DNA of 32,183 nt from assembly GCA_021161825.1 (NCBI GenBank), contig JAGGZW010000086.1, forward strand, positions 1 through 32,183. The letters run 5' to 3'. Source of the DNA: Thermoproteales archaeon. GTDB lineage: Archaea; Thermoproteota; Thermoprotei; Thermofilales; B69-G16. Made by a program: the position numbers and the translations under genes. Positions 1 through 7,914 of this stretch are shown here, in pieces. Below the pieces are notes generated by a model, which worked only from the letters and a program-made list of their open reading frames with translations, was not told where the DNA came from and did not search any database. Position 1 is the first letter of the stretch. Each line of letters begins with the position of its first letter.

Positions 1-2
1 CT

Positions 3-677
3 GGTTGTCGTGGTTTGGATGGTTTATTGGGTGGCGGCGTTGAAACAGGCGCTATCACAGAATTTGTAGGCGAATTCGCAACAGGAAAAACACAAATAGC
101 ACACCAACTAGCAGTAACAGTACAACTGCCTTTGAAGAAGAAGGGCTTAAATGCTAAGGCTATATTCATCGATACTGAGGGTACTTTTAGGCCTGAACGC
201 ATCATACAAATAGCAGAATATAGAGGATTAAACCCAGAAAAAACACTAAAAAACATCCTATACGCAAGAGCATACACAAGCGAGGAACTCCTATTCTTTA
301 TATATAAAGCAGTGCTTTATCTAGAAAATAATGTTGGATTGGTAGTTATAGATACTTTAACAAGTCTTAATATTGAAATTTTATCCAAAGAAAAGAGAGC
401 AGCATACGAGTCTTTAATAATTTACATGATGCTTCGCTTATTAGAGGCAGCTTTAGCAAAAAAAGTTGCGATCGTTATAACTAACCGTGGCTTTATGCGC
501 GGCGAAAATTTCTGGGTTATCGGAGATCCTCAAATTAGCATGCTTTCATCTTTACGCGTACATCTTGAAAAACAGCCTGGAGGTGCTTGGACAGCAAAAA
601 CTTTATATTCTCCACATGGAAAACGCCGTGTTTGTAGATTTCGGATAACTGAGAAAGGTCTCGAAGATTTAGCTTAA
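3..677 (+). CDS. RadA/Rad51-family ATPase paralog, 5' end outside the window
   Basis: RecA-fold ATPase of the RadA family, open at the left window edge: the frame runs from base 3 and residues before the first TTG (base 15) still match RadA, so the HhH domain and true start lie upstream. The first half is close to canonical RadA, with the LGGG turn, a complete Walker A (GEFATGKT) and the IDTEGTFRPERI segment, followed by a Walker B-like LVVID. The second half diverges. The arginine-rich L1 loop is replaced, TNQV has become TNRG, and the GG.I.AHA stretch of the L2/ATP-cap region is absent. It keeps an FRITEKGL end as in RadA. An ATP-binding recombination mediator or Rad51 paralog fits better than the main strand-exchange recombinase. 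A second RadA-family gene lies at 28269-29237. RqcH follows after 10 bases. Confidence 0.8.
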   Translation, partial: GCRGLDGLLGGGVETGAITEFVGEFATGKTQIAHQLAVTVQLPLKKKGLNAKAIFIDTEGTFRPERIIQIAEYRGLNPEKTLKNILYARAYTSEELLFFIYKAVLYLENNVGLVVIDTLTSLNIEILSKEKRAAYESLIIYMMLRLLEAALAKKVAIVITNRGFMRGENFWVIGDPQISMLSSLRVHLEKQPGGAWTAKTLYSPHGKRRVCRFRITEKGLEDLA

Positions 678-687
678 GTGATTTAAT

Positions 688-2700
688 ATGAAGAAGGCAT
701 TGGACGCAATAGATATAATGGCTTTAATCCCAGAATTGAACAGTCAGCTTAAAGATTCTAAACTTATCAACGTTTATGCTATCAACGAAATGTTTCTATT
801 CAAGTTTAGAAAGAAAGGAGAAAAACTATACATGATATTTCATCCTAAAATCGGCTTGTACCTAACTAGCTATGAAATACCTACGCCAAAATATCCGTCA
901 AATGTCGTGTTAAAGTTACGTAAAATAATTAAAAACGCGAAGATTGTGGATGTTATTCAAGTTAATAACGATAGGATAGTAAGAATGGAGATGCGCGAGG
1001 GGGATAAAGTTCTCTATGTATATTTTGAAGTAATTAGGGAGGGAAATTTAATTGTAACAGACCAGAATCAAAAGATTCTATTCGCGCTTAGATACAAAAA
1101 AATGCGAGATAGAAACATTCACGTAGGAGAAAAGTATAAGCAACCCCCCGCAGGCTTAGACCCTCTAAAAGTCCACCCTCGAGAACTATACGAAAAATTT
1201 AAAACGGAAAGCATGAAAAAATTGTTTATACTGTTATTGAGAACTTTAAATGTTCCAAAAGATGTTTTAAAAGAAGCATTTTTTAAATTGAATTTGAGCG
1301 AGAACGTAACCCTAGACGCTATCGATTCTAAAATCTTTGAAGAATTAATAGTTACGCTACAAAATATAATATTTGAAGTTAAAAACGGAAAATTAAAACC
1401 AAATTTACTAATTGAAGACGATAACCCTATAGGCGTTTACCCAATAATCTACGAGCATATAAAAATGAGAAAGCAATTAATTTTCTATTCCTCTTTTAAC
1501 AAGGCGGTCGATGAATATTTTACTCCTAGACTAATTACCAAGCTAAAACCTGAAAGAGATTTAAAGAGTAAAGAGAAGAGAATTTCCGATATAATACATA
1601 CGATAAAAAAATATGAAACAAAAGAAAGAAAGATGATAAGCATTGCAAATATAATAATTACAAATGTTAACGTTCTAAATGACATAATAAAAAGTATTAG
1701 GAAAAGAGAATTAGATGAGCTGCGCAAACTGGAAAAAACTTATGGTATTTCAATATTAAACGTTGACTACTCTAAAAGCGAGGTATTATTAAAAATTGGT
1801 GAAACTGAGATAGTATTAGATCTGAAAAAGACAGCTGGCGAAAATGCTGGAAAATATTTTGATGAGGCTAAAAAGCTTAGAAAAAAAATAAAAAAAGCCG
1901 AAAAGATATTAGAGGATCTTAAACGAGAATTGGATCAGGCTAAAGCAGCGGATAAAGCCGAAGTTATACGCTTAAAGATGCGGAAAAAGACCAGGTGGTA
2001 TGAAAAATTCAGATGGTTCATGACAAGCGACGGATTTATAGTTATCGGAGGAAAAGATTCGACGCAAAATGAGGTGTTAGTTAGAAAGTATATGGAAGCA
2101 TCAGATATTTTCATGCATGCAGACATTTACGGCTCTCCAGCCGTTATCATTAAATCGAAAAAAGAAAAAATACCAATTAGGTCAATCTTAGAGGCAGCTC
2201 AATTTACGGCGGTCTACTCTAGAGCTTGGGAAGCGGGATTTTCGTCAGTCGACGTCTACTGGGTTAGACCAGGGCAGGTTTCTAAAAAAGCGCCTTCAGG
2301 TGAGTATATTTCAAAAGGAGCCTTTATGATCTATGGCAAAAGAAATTACATCGAGAAAGTTCCTCTCATTTTAGCTATTGGGGTAAAAATAAAGGAAGAC
2401 AATGTTGAAATAATATATGGACCGCCCTCAGCAGTAGTTAATAACGCGCTTTTCTACGTTTTATTAGTGCCGGGAAATATGAAAAAAGAAAAAACCGCGC
2501 TGCAAATTTTAAAAATTTTTGAAAAAAACATACTTAAATTTTTTAAGGAGAAAAAGGTAAAATTTAGGTTAGAAATCGAGAAAATAAAAGAAGCTCTTCC
2601 ACAAGGATCTTTTCATATAATCCAAAAGCCAGAAAAGGTGTTAGATGAGATTGAAAGATATTATCGTGAGAAAAGTAATGAGAAAACCTTTAACGATTAA
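688..2700 (+). CDS. rqcH: RqcH / NFACT-family ribosome quality control protein
   Basis: Archaeal member of the NEMF/Tae2/RqcH family, which binds the obstructed large ribosomal subunit with a peptidyl-tRNA and, in bacteria, recruits tRNA-Ala to tail the stalled chain. The 670 residues show an NFACT-N region, a charged coiled coil (about 290-430) and the NFACT-R (DUF814) domain from about 436, with TSDGFIVIGGKD and, near residue 474, DIFMHADIYG. The Asp-Arg pair needed for tailing in RqcH is present as D95-R96 within NNDRIVRM, so tailing activity looks retained. Length is normal for archaeal homologs. The ATG has a GTGAT Shine-Dalgarno at 678-682. Its 3' end overlaps the CBS gene by 56 bases. 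Downstream sits a Mut7-C RNase, so the cluster may combine ribosome rescue with RNA decay. Confidence 0.9.
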   Translation: MKKALDAIDIMALIPELNSQLKDSKLINVYAINEMFLFKFRKKGEKLYMIFHPKIGLYLTSYEIPTPKYPSNVVLKLRKIIKNAKIVDVIQVNNDRIVRMEMREGDKVLYVYFEVIREGNLIVTDQNQKILFALRYKKMRDRNIHVGEKYKQPPAGLDPLKVHPRELYEKFKTESMKKLFILLLRTLNVPKDVLKEAFFKLNLSENVTLDAIDSKIFEELIVTLQNIIFEVKNGKLKPNLLIEDDNPIGVYPIIYEHIKMRKQLIFYSSFNKAVDEYFTPRLITKLKPERDLKSKEKRISDIIHTIKKYETKERKMISIANIIITNVNVLNDIIKSIRKRELDELRKLEKTYGISILNVDYSKSEVLLKIGETEIVLDLKKTAGENAGKYFDEAKKLRKKIKKAEKILEDLKRELDQAKAADKAEVIRLKMRKKTRWYEKFRWFMTSDGFIVIGGKDSTQNEVLVRKYMEASDIFMHADIYGSPAVIIKSKKEKIPIRSILEAAQFTAVYSRAWEAGFSSVDVYWVRPGQVSKKAPSGEYISKGAFMIYGKRNYIEKVPLILAIGVKIKEDNVEIIYGPPSAVVNNALFYVLLVPGNMKKEKTALQILKIFEKNILKFFKEKKVKFRLEIEKIKEALPQGSFHIIQKPEKVLDEIERYYREKSNEKTFND

Positions 2701-3472
2701 AAAGGAAATGACAGTATTTGATACTATTAAGGTTTTACTAAAAGATGGTGTTGACGTTGCAGTGATATACGATGAGGGAGAAAGCAAAGTTGTGACATCG
2801 TATTCTGTGGCAGAAATTATTCTAAAAGATTTCAAGAATATATCTAAAAGCTTGGAGAAGACTGTCATGTTCATTAGCAAAAAAGTATCATACGTTCCTG
2901 AAAGCAAAAAGCTTAGAAAGTTAATGAAAAATCTTGAACATCTGGTTCACAGCGGAAATCTGATTTTCCTGGGCAGAGGCGGGAAAATAACGGGTTACTT
3001 AAAGCCAGAAGATTTGTTTGCAGTATATAACAGAAATTTCATGTGTAATGACATAAATACTAATTTTTTCTACCCAGTAAACTGCTTAATGATCTACCCA
3101 AACAGGTCTATAAAATCTACACTTTCCTCTCTAATAAAAAATAATTCATCCTTTGCGTTCGTATATTCCAGAGGTGGATTTAAAGGTGTTATCGGAATCA
3201 GGGATATTCTAAGCGAGTTTGTGGCCGAGGAAAACATTAAAAAAATACTTTCAGGAGATTTAGGATACTTTTACGAAGCTTCGATATCCGAAATAGAGTA
3301 TAGTAAAGATACATGTATTAGTGTAGAAGAAATAAGTAGGGAAAAAATAATATCAACAATATTGAAAAACGGCAATATTGTAATTTTGAAAGATAAAAAC
3401 ATCTACCGCGCCATAGACGATAAAAACCTTTTATACTTTACTCATAAAGTTCTATTTATGAGATCCTTATGA
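2645..3472 (+). CDS. CBS-domain protein
   Basis: 275 residues that look like tandem CBS motifs and nothing else. The N-terminus has the typical form V.KVMRKPLTIKKEMTVFDT.KVLLKDGVDVAVIYDEG, and a second unit near 145-195 reads CLMIYPNRSIKSTLSSLIKN followed by FKGVIGIRDILSEF. CBS pairs usually bind adenine nucleotides and sense energy state or regulate a partner. No catalytic domain is visible, so the partner is unknown. The start lies 56 bases inside rqcH, but an AAGGTG Shine-Dalgarno at 2635-2640 sits just upstream of this ATG and supports it. The stop overlaps the next start as ATGA, which implies translational coupling. The last 70 residues are not recognisable. Confidence 0.7.
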   Translation: MRLKDIIVRKVMRKPLTIKKEMTVFDTIKVLLKDGVDVAVIYDEGESKVVTSYSVAEIILKDFKNISKSLEKTVMFISKKVSYVPESKKLRKLMKNLEHLVHSGNLIFLGRGGKITGYLKPEDLFAVYNRNFMCNDINTNFFYPVNCLMIYPNRSIKSTLSSLIKNNSSFAFVYSRGGFKGVIGIRDILSEFVAEENIKKILSGDLGYFYEASISEIEYSKDTCISVEEISREKIISTILKNGNIVILKDKNIYRAIDDKNLLYFTHKVLFMRSL

Positions 3473-3978
3473 ACTACGATTTTATTCTAGATGCTATGCT
3501 CGGTAAAACTGCTAAATGGTTGCGAGTATTAGGCTACAGTGTATACTATAATGCTAGCGTCGACGACGATTACCTAATTTCCCTATCCAAGAGCTGCAAT
3601 GCTGTGCTAATAACGCGAGACAGGTGCTTGTTTGAAAAAGCTCTTAAAAAGGGAGTAAAAGTTCATTTAGTAGAAAAAAGTTCTAACGTGGATATTTTAA
3701 AGGAGTTAAAAGAAGTTTTCAGTATCTCACTAACGATTAACCCGGAGAAAACGAGATGCCCAAAATGTAATAATCCTCTAATAAAGAAAAACCCCAGTAG
3801 CTTGATAAATTCTCTACCAGAAAAAATTCTTAAAAGTTATAATATCTTTTTTGTATGCACGAATTGTGGCTCTATATATTGGATGGGAAAACATTTTAAA
3901 TCAATGACAACAATACTTAGTGAAATTAGAGGTGATAAGACGTCGAAAAGTTATCGATCGAAGAAGGCAGATTCTTAG
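3469..3978 (+). CDS. Mut7-C RNase-domain protein (COG1656)
   Basis: Small PIN-fold RNase of the Mut7-C type with a C-terminal zinc ribbon. The N-terminus FILDAMLGKTAKWLRVLGY is the family signature, with the first catalytic Asp at residue 8. A DDDY cluster near 31 and ITRDR near 48 supply the other acidic residues. The ribbon has CPKC and CTNC pairs, followed by IYWMGKHF. Family members are thought to be metal-dependent ribonucleases acting on structured or damaged RNA, but substrates in archaea are not settled. It starts with a 4-base overlap with the CBS gene. Its 3' end overlaps the proposed true start of the AMMECR1 gene by 37 bases and contains that gene's Shine-Dalgarno. Confidence 0.82.
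   Translation: MNYDFILDAMLGKTAKWLRVLGYSVYYNASVDDDYLISLSKSCNAVLITRDRCLFEKALKKGVKVHLVEKSSNVDILKELKEVFSISLTINPEKTRCPKCNNPLIKKNPSSLINSLPEKILKSYNIFFVCTNCGSIYWMGKHFKSMTTILSEIRGDKTSKSYRSKKADS
3929..3936 (+). promoter_or_regulatory. Shine-Dalgarno GAGGTGAT that sets the AMMECR1 start
   Basis: An eight-base GAGGTGAT, fully complementary to the expected archaeal 16S 3' end, lies inside the Mut7-C gene. Five bases after it comes the codon GTC at 3942 in the AMMECR1 frame. It is 62 bases ahead of the GTG at 3999, too far to serve that codon. It is therefore evidence for the upstream, non-standard start. Confidence 0.6.
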
Positions 3979-4580
3979 TAAAACTTGCTAGACATGCCGT
4001 GGAAGATTATTTAACATCATATAGAGAGCTTTCTCCTCCAGAAGATACTCCCGCCGCGCTCTACGACAAGCGTGGCGTTTTTGTAACTCTTGAAAAAATT
4101 GTCGTAACGCCCGATGGATTAAGAAAAAGAGAATTACGGGGTTGTATAGGTTTCCCAGAGCCAGTATTACCGTTAGTAGAAGCGACGATTAAAGCGGCTA
4201 TAGCCGCGGCTTTTCATGATCCTAGATTTACTCCATTAATGCAGGCAGAACTGCCTTCTATAGTATTTGAAGTTAGCGTATTAACAAAGCCTGAACTTTT
4301 AAAAGTTGAAAACCCGAAAGAACTGCCTCGTAAAATTAAAGTAGGAAAGCATGGGCTCATAATTGAAAGAGGATTTTTTAAAGGACTCCTGCTTCCTCAG
4401 GTAGCAGTGGAATATGAATGGACTGAGGAGGAATTCCTAAATCAAGCATGTTTTAAAGCTGGATTGCCCAGTAGAACTTGGATGATGCCTGGAACGAACG
4501 TATACGTGTTCGAGGCTCAAATATTTGCCGAGCTAGAGCCTAACGGCGAAATAATCGAACGTAAACTAAGTTTCGAGTAA
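3942..4580 (+). CDS. AMMECR1-domain protein, apparent GTC start
   Basis: AMMECR1-family protein with the hallmark ELRGCIGF followed by a conserved AAFHDPRFTPL segment. The molecular function of the family is unproven; a radical-SAM-linked or RNA-related modification role has been suggested. The first ATG/GTG/TTG in frame is GTG 3999, but the codons just before it encode LSIEEGRFLVKLARHA, which is the conserved first helix of the family. That frame is open back to a TAA at 3936-3938 and contains no ATG, GTG or TTG. A GTC at 3942, 5 bases after a perfect GAGGTGAT, gives a 212-residue protein of normal family length. Starting at 3999 would leave 193 residues and lose the helix. A sequencing error that removed a GTG is the alternative. 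Family call very safe; start codon inferred. Confidence 0.85.
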   Translation, partial: VEKLSIEEGRFLVKLARHAVEDYLTSYRELSPPEDTPAALYDKRGVFVTLEKIVVTPDGLRKRELRGCIGFPEPVLPLVEATIKAAIAAAFHDPRFTPLMQAELPSIVFEVSVLTKPELLKVENPKELPRKIKVGKHGLIIERGFFKGLLLPQVAVEYEWTEEEFLNQACFKAGLPSRTWMMPGTNVYVFEAQIFAELEPNGEIIERKLSFE

Positions 4581-4591
4581 AATAAACGCAA

Positions 4592-4635
4592 AACTAATTA
4601 TACTAAAAATGAGTTATAAACATAAGCGTAGGTGT
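4592..4635 (+). promoter_or_regulatory. Likely promoter and RBS for the thioredoxin-fold gene
   Basis: A TATA-like TAATTATACT at 4595-4604 is followed about 25 bases later by AGGTGT (4630-4635), a Shine-Dalgarno 6 bases ahead of TTG 4642. Together they support the TTG start over the ATG at 4609, which has no Shine-Dalgarno and would begin near the TATA box. Confidence 0.4.
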
Positions 4636-4641
4636 CAGAAA

Positions 4642-5397
4642 TTGAGATCAATACAACTGTTCATTTGCAGAGACCAGAGGTCTAAGCAGTTACTAGACGA
4701 GTTAAACTCTATACTAAAACCTTATAGAAATGAGGTAGAGCTGAAAGTTCACATAGTTCACATAAAAAATCCCGAAGATTTCGAAAATTTTATGCTGATG
4801 ATGGAGGAGCTTTTCGGGGGGATATCGACATTGGTATTTAGAAAGTATGGTATAAGGAGTATACCAGCTATCGTTATCGATGATAGAAAAGTTTTTGAAG
4901 GAAAATATCCATCAAGAGAAGAACTTGAAGAATTACTAACTTATGAGGGTATCTTATTAAAAGAAATTAAGCATGAAGTTCCAACAATTAAGGTTGAAAA
5001 AATCGAAGAAGTTGCGCCAACACCAAGCCCGGTGAAGATAATCAAGCCAAGCGTCGAGGAGCTTCTTCCTAAAAAAGAAGAACTTGAAGAAGCTGAATTC
5101 GAGATTGAACCTGTTGAAAGAATAACTACTGTAGAGCCTGAACTCGAGATCATGCCATCTACCAGAGAAGTTGAAACAGAGCATATTGAGGAAACGGTAA
5201 AACCGGAGCAGGAGGTTGCTTCATCTGTCGAGATTGAGTATGCGAAAAAGGGAGAGCCTGTAATAAGGGAAGAAGTTAGGAAAGTGAAACATAAACGTTC
5301 ATGTAATACGTGTATTTTCTATAATGAATCTACTAAAAGATGTGCAATGCTAGGTAAGATTGTAGATGATCCATCTAATCCGCCCTGTCAGTGGTAA
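4642..5397 (+). CDS. Thioredoxin-fold protein with acidic linker and C-terminal four-cysteine domain
   Basis: Three-part protein of about 251 residues that I do not recognise as a named family. Residues 1-95 look like a thioredoxin fold: SIQLFIC strand, helix, then YGIRSIPAIVIDD with the cis-proline, then FEGKYPSREELEELL. The CxxC active site is absent: only one cysteine (FIC) is left, so disulfide exchange by the usual mechanism is unlikely. A linker of about 110 residues rich in Glu, Pro and Val follows. The last 30 residues carry C-x2-C-x8-C-x15-C ending in DPSNPPCQW, a compact metal-binding module. TTG 4642 is preferred because AGGTGT lies 6 bases upstream and the domain begins right there; an ATG at 4609 would add 11 basic residues. 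It may be a metal or Fe-S handling adaptor, but that is a guess. Confidence 0.6.
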   Translation: MRSIQLFICRDQRSKQLLDELNSILKPYRNEVELKVHIVHIKNPEDFENFMLMMEELFGGISTLVFRKYGIRSIPAIVIDDRKVFEGKYPSREELEELLTYEGILLKEIKHEVPTIKVEKIEEVAPTPSPVKIIKPSVEELLPKKEELEEAEFEIEPVERITTVEPELEIMPSTREVETEHIEETVKPEQEVASSVEIEYAKKGEPVIREEVRKVKHKRSCNTCIFYNESTKRCAMLGKIVDDPSNPPCQW

Positions 5398-5436
5398 AGT
5401 TTGAATTGTTATTAACTTCATGGAAACAGTTAAATC

Positions 5437-5450
5437 CGCCTTTTAAATCT
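5437..5450 (+). promoter_or_regulatory. Promoter of the DNA ligase gene
   Basis: TTTTAAATCT at 5441-5450 is centred about 22 bases before ATG 5467. That spacing suggests a leaderless or nearly leaderless transcript. The only Shine-Dalgarno-like element is a weak run of G just before the ATG. Confidence 0.4.
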
Positions 5451-5466
5451 GATATCTTGGGGGAAA

Positions 5467-7254
5467 ATGGATCTAGAATATTCTTTTCTAGCAGATACTT
5501 ACGAAAAAATCGAAAAAATTACAGGCAGAATAGCTATGACAGAGTATTTAGTTAATTTGTTTTCTAAAACTCCTTCTGAAATTATCGATAAGGTTGTTTA
5601 TTTAACTCAAGGTAAGCTATATCCAGATTATGTTGGTATTGAACTTGGTATAGCTGAGAAATTGGCTATGAGGGCTTTGGCTATTGCTGTTGGAGTGAGT
5701 ATAAGCATGATAGAAGCAGAATACAAGAAGCTTGGAGATATAGGATTAACAGCTGAGAAAATATTAACAAAGTATAAACCGATATCAATTACTCATTTCT
5801 TCGATACTGCCACGGCTTCGCGAAAACTTACGGTTTCGGAAGTTTACGAAAAGCTTGATCGAATAGCAAAGGCAGCGGGGGAAGGATCGCAGGATCTAAA
5901 AATTTCGCTTCTGGCTTCATTATTAAAAGATGCATCGCCTAAAGAAGCTAAATATTTGCTTAGAACGGTAACGGGGAGGCTAAGATTAGGAATTGCTGAT
6001 ATGACGATTCTAGACGCTTTAGCTATCGCGTTTACTGGATCAAAAGCTGCAAGAGATATTATAGAGAGAGCTTACAACATTCACCCAGATCTAGGGCATA
6101 TAGCCAGGGTTCTAGCAACAGAGGGCTTGGAAGGAGTTAAAAAAATAAGAATAAAGGTTGGCATCCCGATCCAGCCAATGTTGGCGGAAAGACTAAGCGA
6201 CCCCAAAGAAATTTTAGGTAAGTTGGGAGGTAAATGTATTGCAGAATACAAGTATGATGGTGAGCGGATACAAGCCCATAAAGGCATTAATAAAGTGACA
6301 TTGTTCAGTCGTAGACTGGAAAATATTACGCACCACTACCCAGACGTCGTCGAAATGGTACGTCGTTATATAAAAGCTAAAGAAGCTATAGTGGAAGGTG
6401 AGTGCGTTGCCGTAAATCCCGATACTGGTGAAATGCTGCCCTTTCAGGAGCTTATGCATAGAAGACGCAAATACGGTGTAGAAAAAGCAATGGAAATGTA
6501 CCCCGTCCACCTATACCTGTTCGACTTATTGTATTGTGACGGCATAGAGTATATTTCAAAACCATATCCGGAAAGAAGGGAGAAGCTTAAGGAAATAGTT
6601 GAAGAAACAGATGATATATCTCTATCCCAGGCAATTATCGTAGATAATCCTGAGGATTTAACTAGGTTTTTTGAACAAGCTATAACCGATGGTTGTGAAG
6701 GTATAATGTGTAAATCTATAGCATCAGACTCTATATATCAAATGGGCGCGCGAGGATGGTTGTGGATAAAATACAAGCGAGACTATAGATATGAAATGTC
6801 CGATACTGTAGACCTCGTAGTTGTTGGCGCTTTTCATGGTAGAGGAAAAAGAGCTGGAACTTATGGAGCTTTATTAATGGCTGCATATAATCACGAAAAA
6901 GATGTATTTGAGACGGTCTGCAAAGTTGGAAGCGGATTTACAGACGAGGATTTGGAAAAATTACCGGAGATGCTTAAGCCTTATATAATACCGCATCAGC
7001 ACGCAAGGGTAGTATCGAAAATAGAGGCTGATGTATGGTTTGTGCCAGCTATCGTGCTCGAGATCATAGGCGCTGAAATAACTCTAAGTCCTTTACACAC
7101 CTGCGCGTTTGGAAAAATAAGAGAAGATGCAGGGCTTGCTATAAGATTTCCACGCTTTACTGGCAGGTTTAGGTTTGATAAGGAGCCAGAACAAGCAACT
7201 ACGGTGAAAGAGCTAATAGAGATGTATAAGACTCAGAGGAAAACGGCATCCTAG
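5467..7254 (+). CDS. lig: ATP-dependent DNA ligase
   Basis: Replicative-type archaeal DNA ligase, which seals nicks in Okazaki fragments and repair patches through an enzyme-AMP intermediate. 595 residues is the usual family length. The N-terminal DNA-binding domain covers about 1-215. The adenylation domain follows, with the nucleotide-attaching lysine at about residue 262 in AEYKYDGERIQ (KxDG motif), then the FSRRLENIT, VEGECVAV and EGIMCKS motifs and WIKYKRDY (motif V). The OB-fold end starts near DLVVVGAFHGRGKRAG. It has its own promoter and ends with a 4-base convergent overlap with the next minus-strand gene. Confidence 0.96.
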   Translation: MDLEYSFLADTYEKIEKITGRIAMTEYLVNLFSKTPSEIIDKVVYLTQGKLYPDYVGIELGIAEKLAMRALAIAVGVSISMIEAEYKKLGDIGLTAEKILTKYKPISITHFFDTATASRKLTVSEVYEKLDRIAKAAGEGSQDLKISLLASLLKDASPKEAKYLLRTVTGRLRLGIADMTILDALAIAFTGSKAARDIIERAYNIHPDLGHIARVLATEGLEGVKKIRIKVGIPIQPMLAERLSDPKEILGKLGGKCIAEYKYDGERIQAHKGINKVTLFSRRLENITHHYPDVVEMVRRYIKAKEAIVEGECVAVNPDTGEMLPFQELMHRRRKYGVEKAMEMYPVHLYLFDLLYCDGIEYISKPYPERREKLKEIVEETDDISLSQAIIVDNPEDLTRFFEQAITDGCEGIMCKSIASDSIYQMGARGWLWIKYKRDYRYEMSDTVDLVVVGAFHGRGKRAGTYGALLMAAYNHEKDVFETVCKVGSGFTDEDLEKLPEMLKPYIIPHQHARVVSKIEADVWFVPAIVLEIIGAEITLSPLHTCAFGKIREDAGLAIRFPRFTGRFRFDKEPEQATTVKELIEMYKTQRKTAS

Positions 7255-7826
7255 CTTCGAGTGTATTCTTTCTCGTACATTTTGGCTAATGTCCATCTGA
7301 TTGCGCCACGGAGTTCGTCCAGCCTTCTTTCATCCCTATAATTATATATAACCAGTTCTTTTAAGACATCATCTTCGGATTTTACTTCATAATCTATAAC
7401 TAAATCTGGATCAAGCACTCCTTCTCTAGCTTTTTCTTCGTCACTGCTTCGCATTTCAAATAAAAGCCTATTTAACAGGAAATGTCTAAATGGTGGAGTA
7501 GATACGTGTAATGTTTGGAGAGGCCGTATTATAGCGCGGTCTTTATAGACTATCATTTTAGCTAGTTTTTCACCTGTACGAGCTGTGATAATGTGTTCGG
7601 CCAAAGGCTTTTCTAAGATTTCCTTTTCTGAGGGGACATGAGCTTTCATTTTTTCTCTGGCAAGTTCGGAAGCTGGTACAAAGCTTTCACTGGATAAAAC
7701 TTCGTCAATGAAATTGGTCAAAGCTTTTAATTCCATTAATTCTTTTTCGAGATCTGCTATTCTCTTCTCCAAACGTTGCTTTAAAGAAGCCAATAGTTGG
7801 AGTCTAGAATCGACCAATGCTACCAC
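7251..7826 (-). CDS. Conserved-looking coiled-coil protein of unknown function
   Basis: 191 residues with no family I can name. Residues 5-50 are a predicted coiled coil (leucines spaced through LQLLASLKQRLEKRIADLEK). The rest is a compact soluble domain with the regions AKMIVYKDRAIIRPLQTL, PPFRHFLLNRLLFEMR and LRGAIRWTLAKMYEKEY. No membrane segment, cysteine cluster or nucleotide-binding motif is seen. GTG 7826 is about 26-35 bases from a TATA-like TTTAATAATA on the minus strand, which fits a leaderless start; TTG 7817 is an alternative. It is divergent from the HAD gene and convergent with the ligase, so it is transcribed alone. Codon use matches its neighbours. Confidence 0.6.
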   Translation of the reverse strand: MVALVDSRLQLLASLKQRLEKRIADLEKELMELKALTNFIDEVLSSESFVPASELAREKMKAHVPSEKEILEKPLAEHIITARTGEKLAKMIVYKDRAIIRPLQTLHVSTPPFRHFLLNRLLFEMRSSDEEKAREGVLDPDLVIDYEVKSEDDVLKELVIYNYRDERRLDELRGAIRWTLAKMYEKEYTRS

Positions 7827-7914
7827 TCTCTTAAGATATTACGGACAATCAATATTATTAAATTTATCTCAAAGCATGAACTTTATTTATTTGCTTTACA
7901 AACAACATTAAAGT
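7827..7914. promoter_or_regulatory. Divergent promoter region, coiled-coil gene / HAD operon
   Basis: 88 bases serve both directions. On the plus strand CTTTATTTAT (7881-7890) lies about 29 bases before ATG 7915. On the minus strand a TTTAATAATA-type box around 7851-7862 lies about 30 bases before GTG 7826. Both fit leaderless transcripts. No clear operator palindrome is seen. Confidence 0.45.

Noticed and set aside
7708-7911. 67-codon plus-strand frame over the start of the coiled-coil gene
   Set aside because: Antisense to a better gene, with no Shine-Dalgarno or TATA box placed for it and no sensible domain; it is the shadow of the minus-strand coding sequence.
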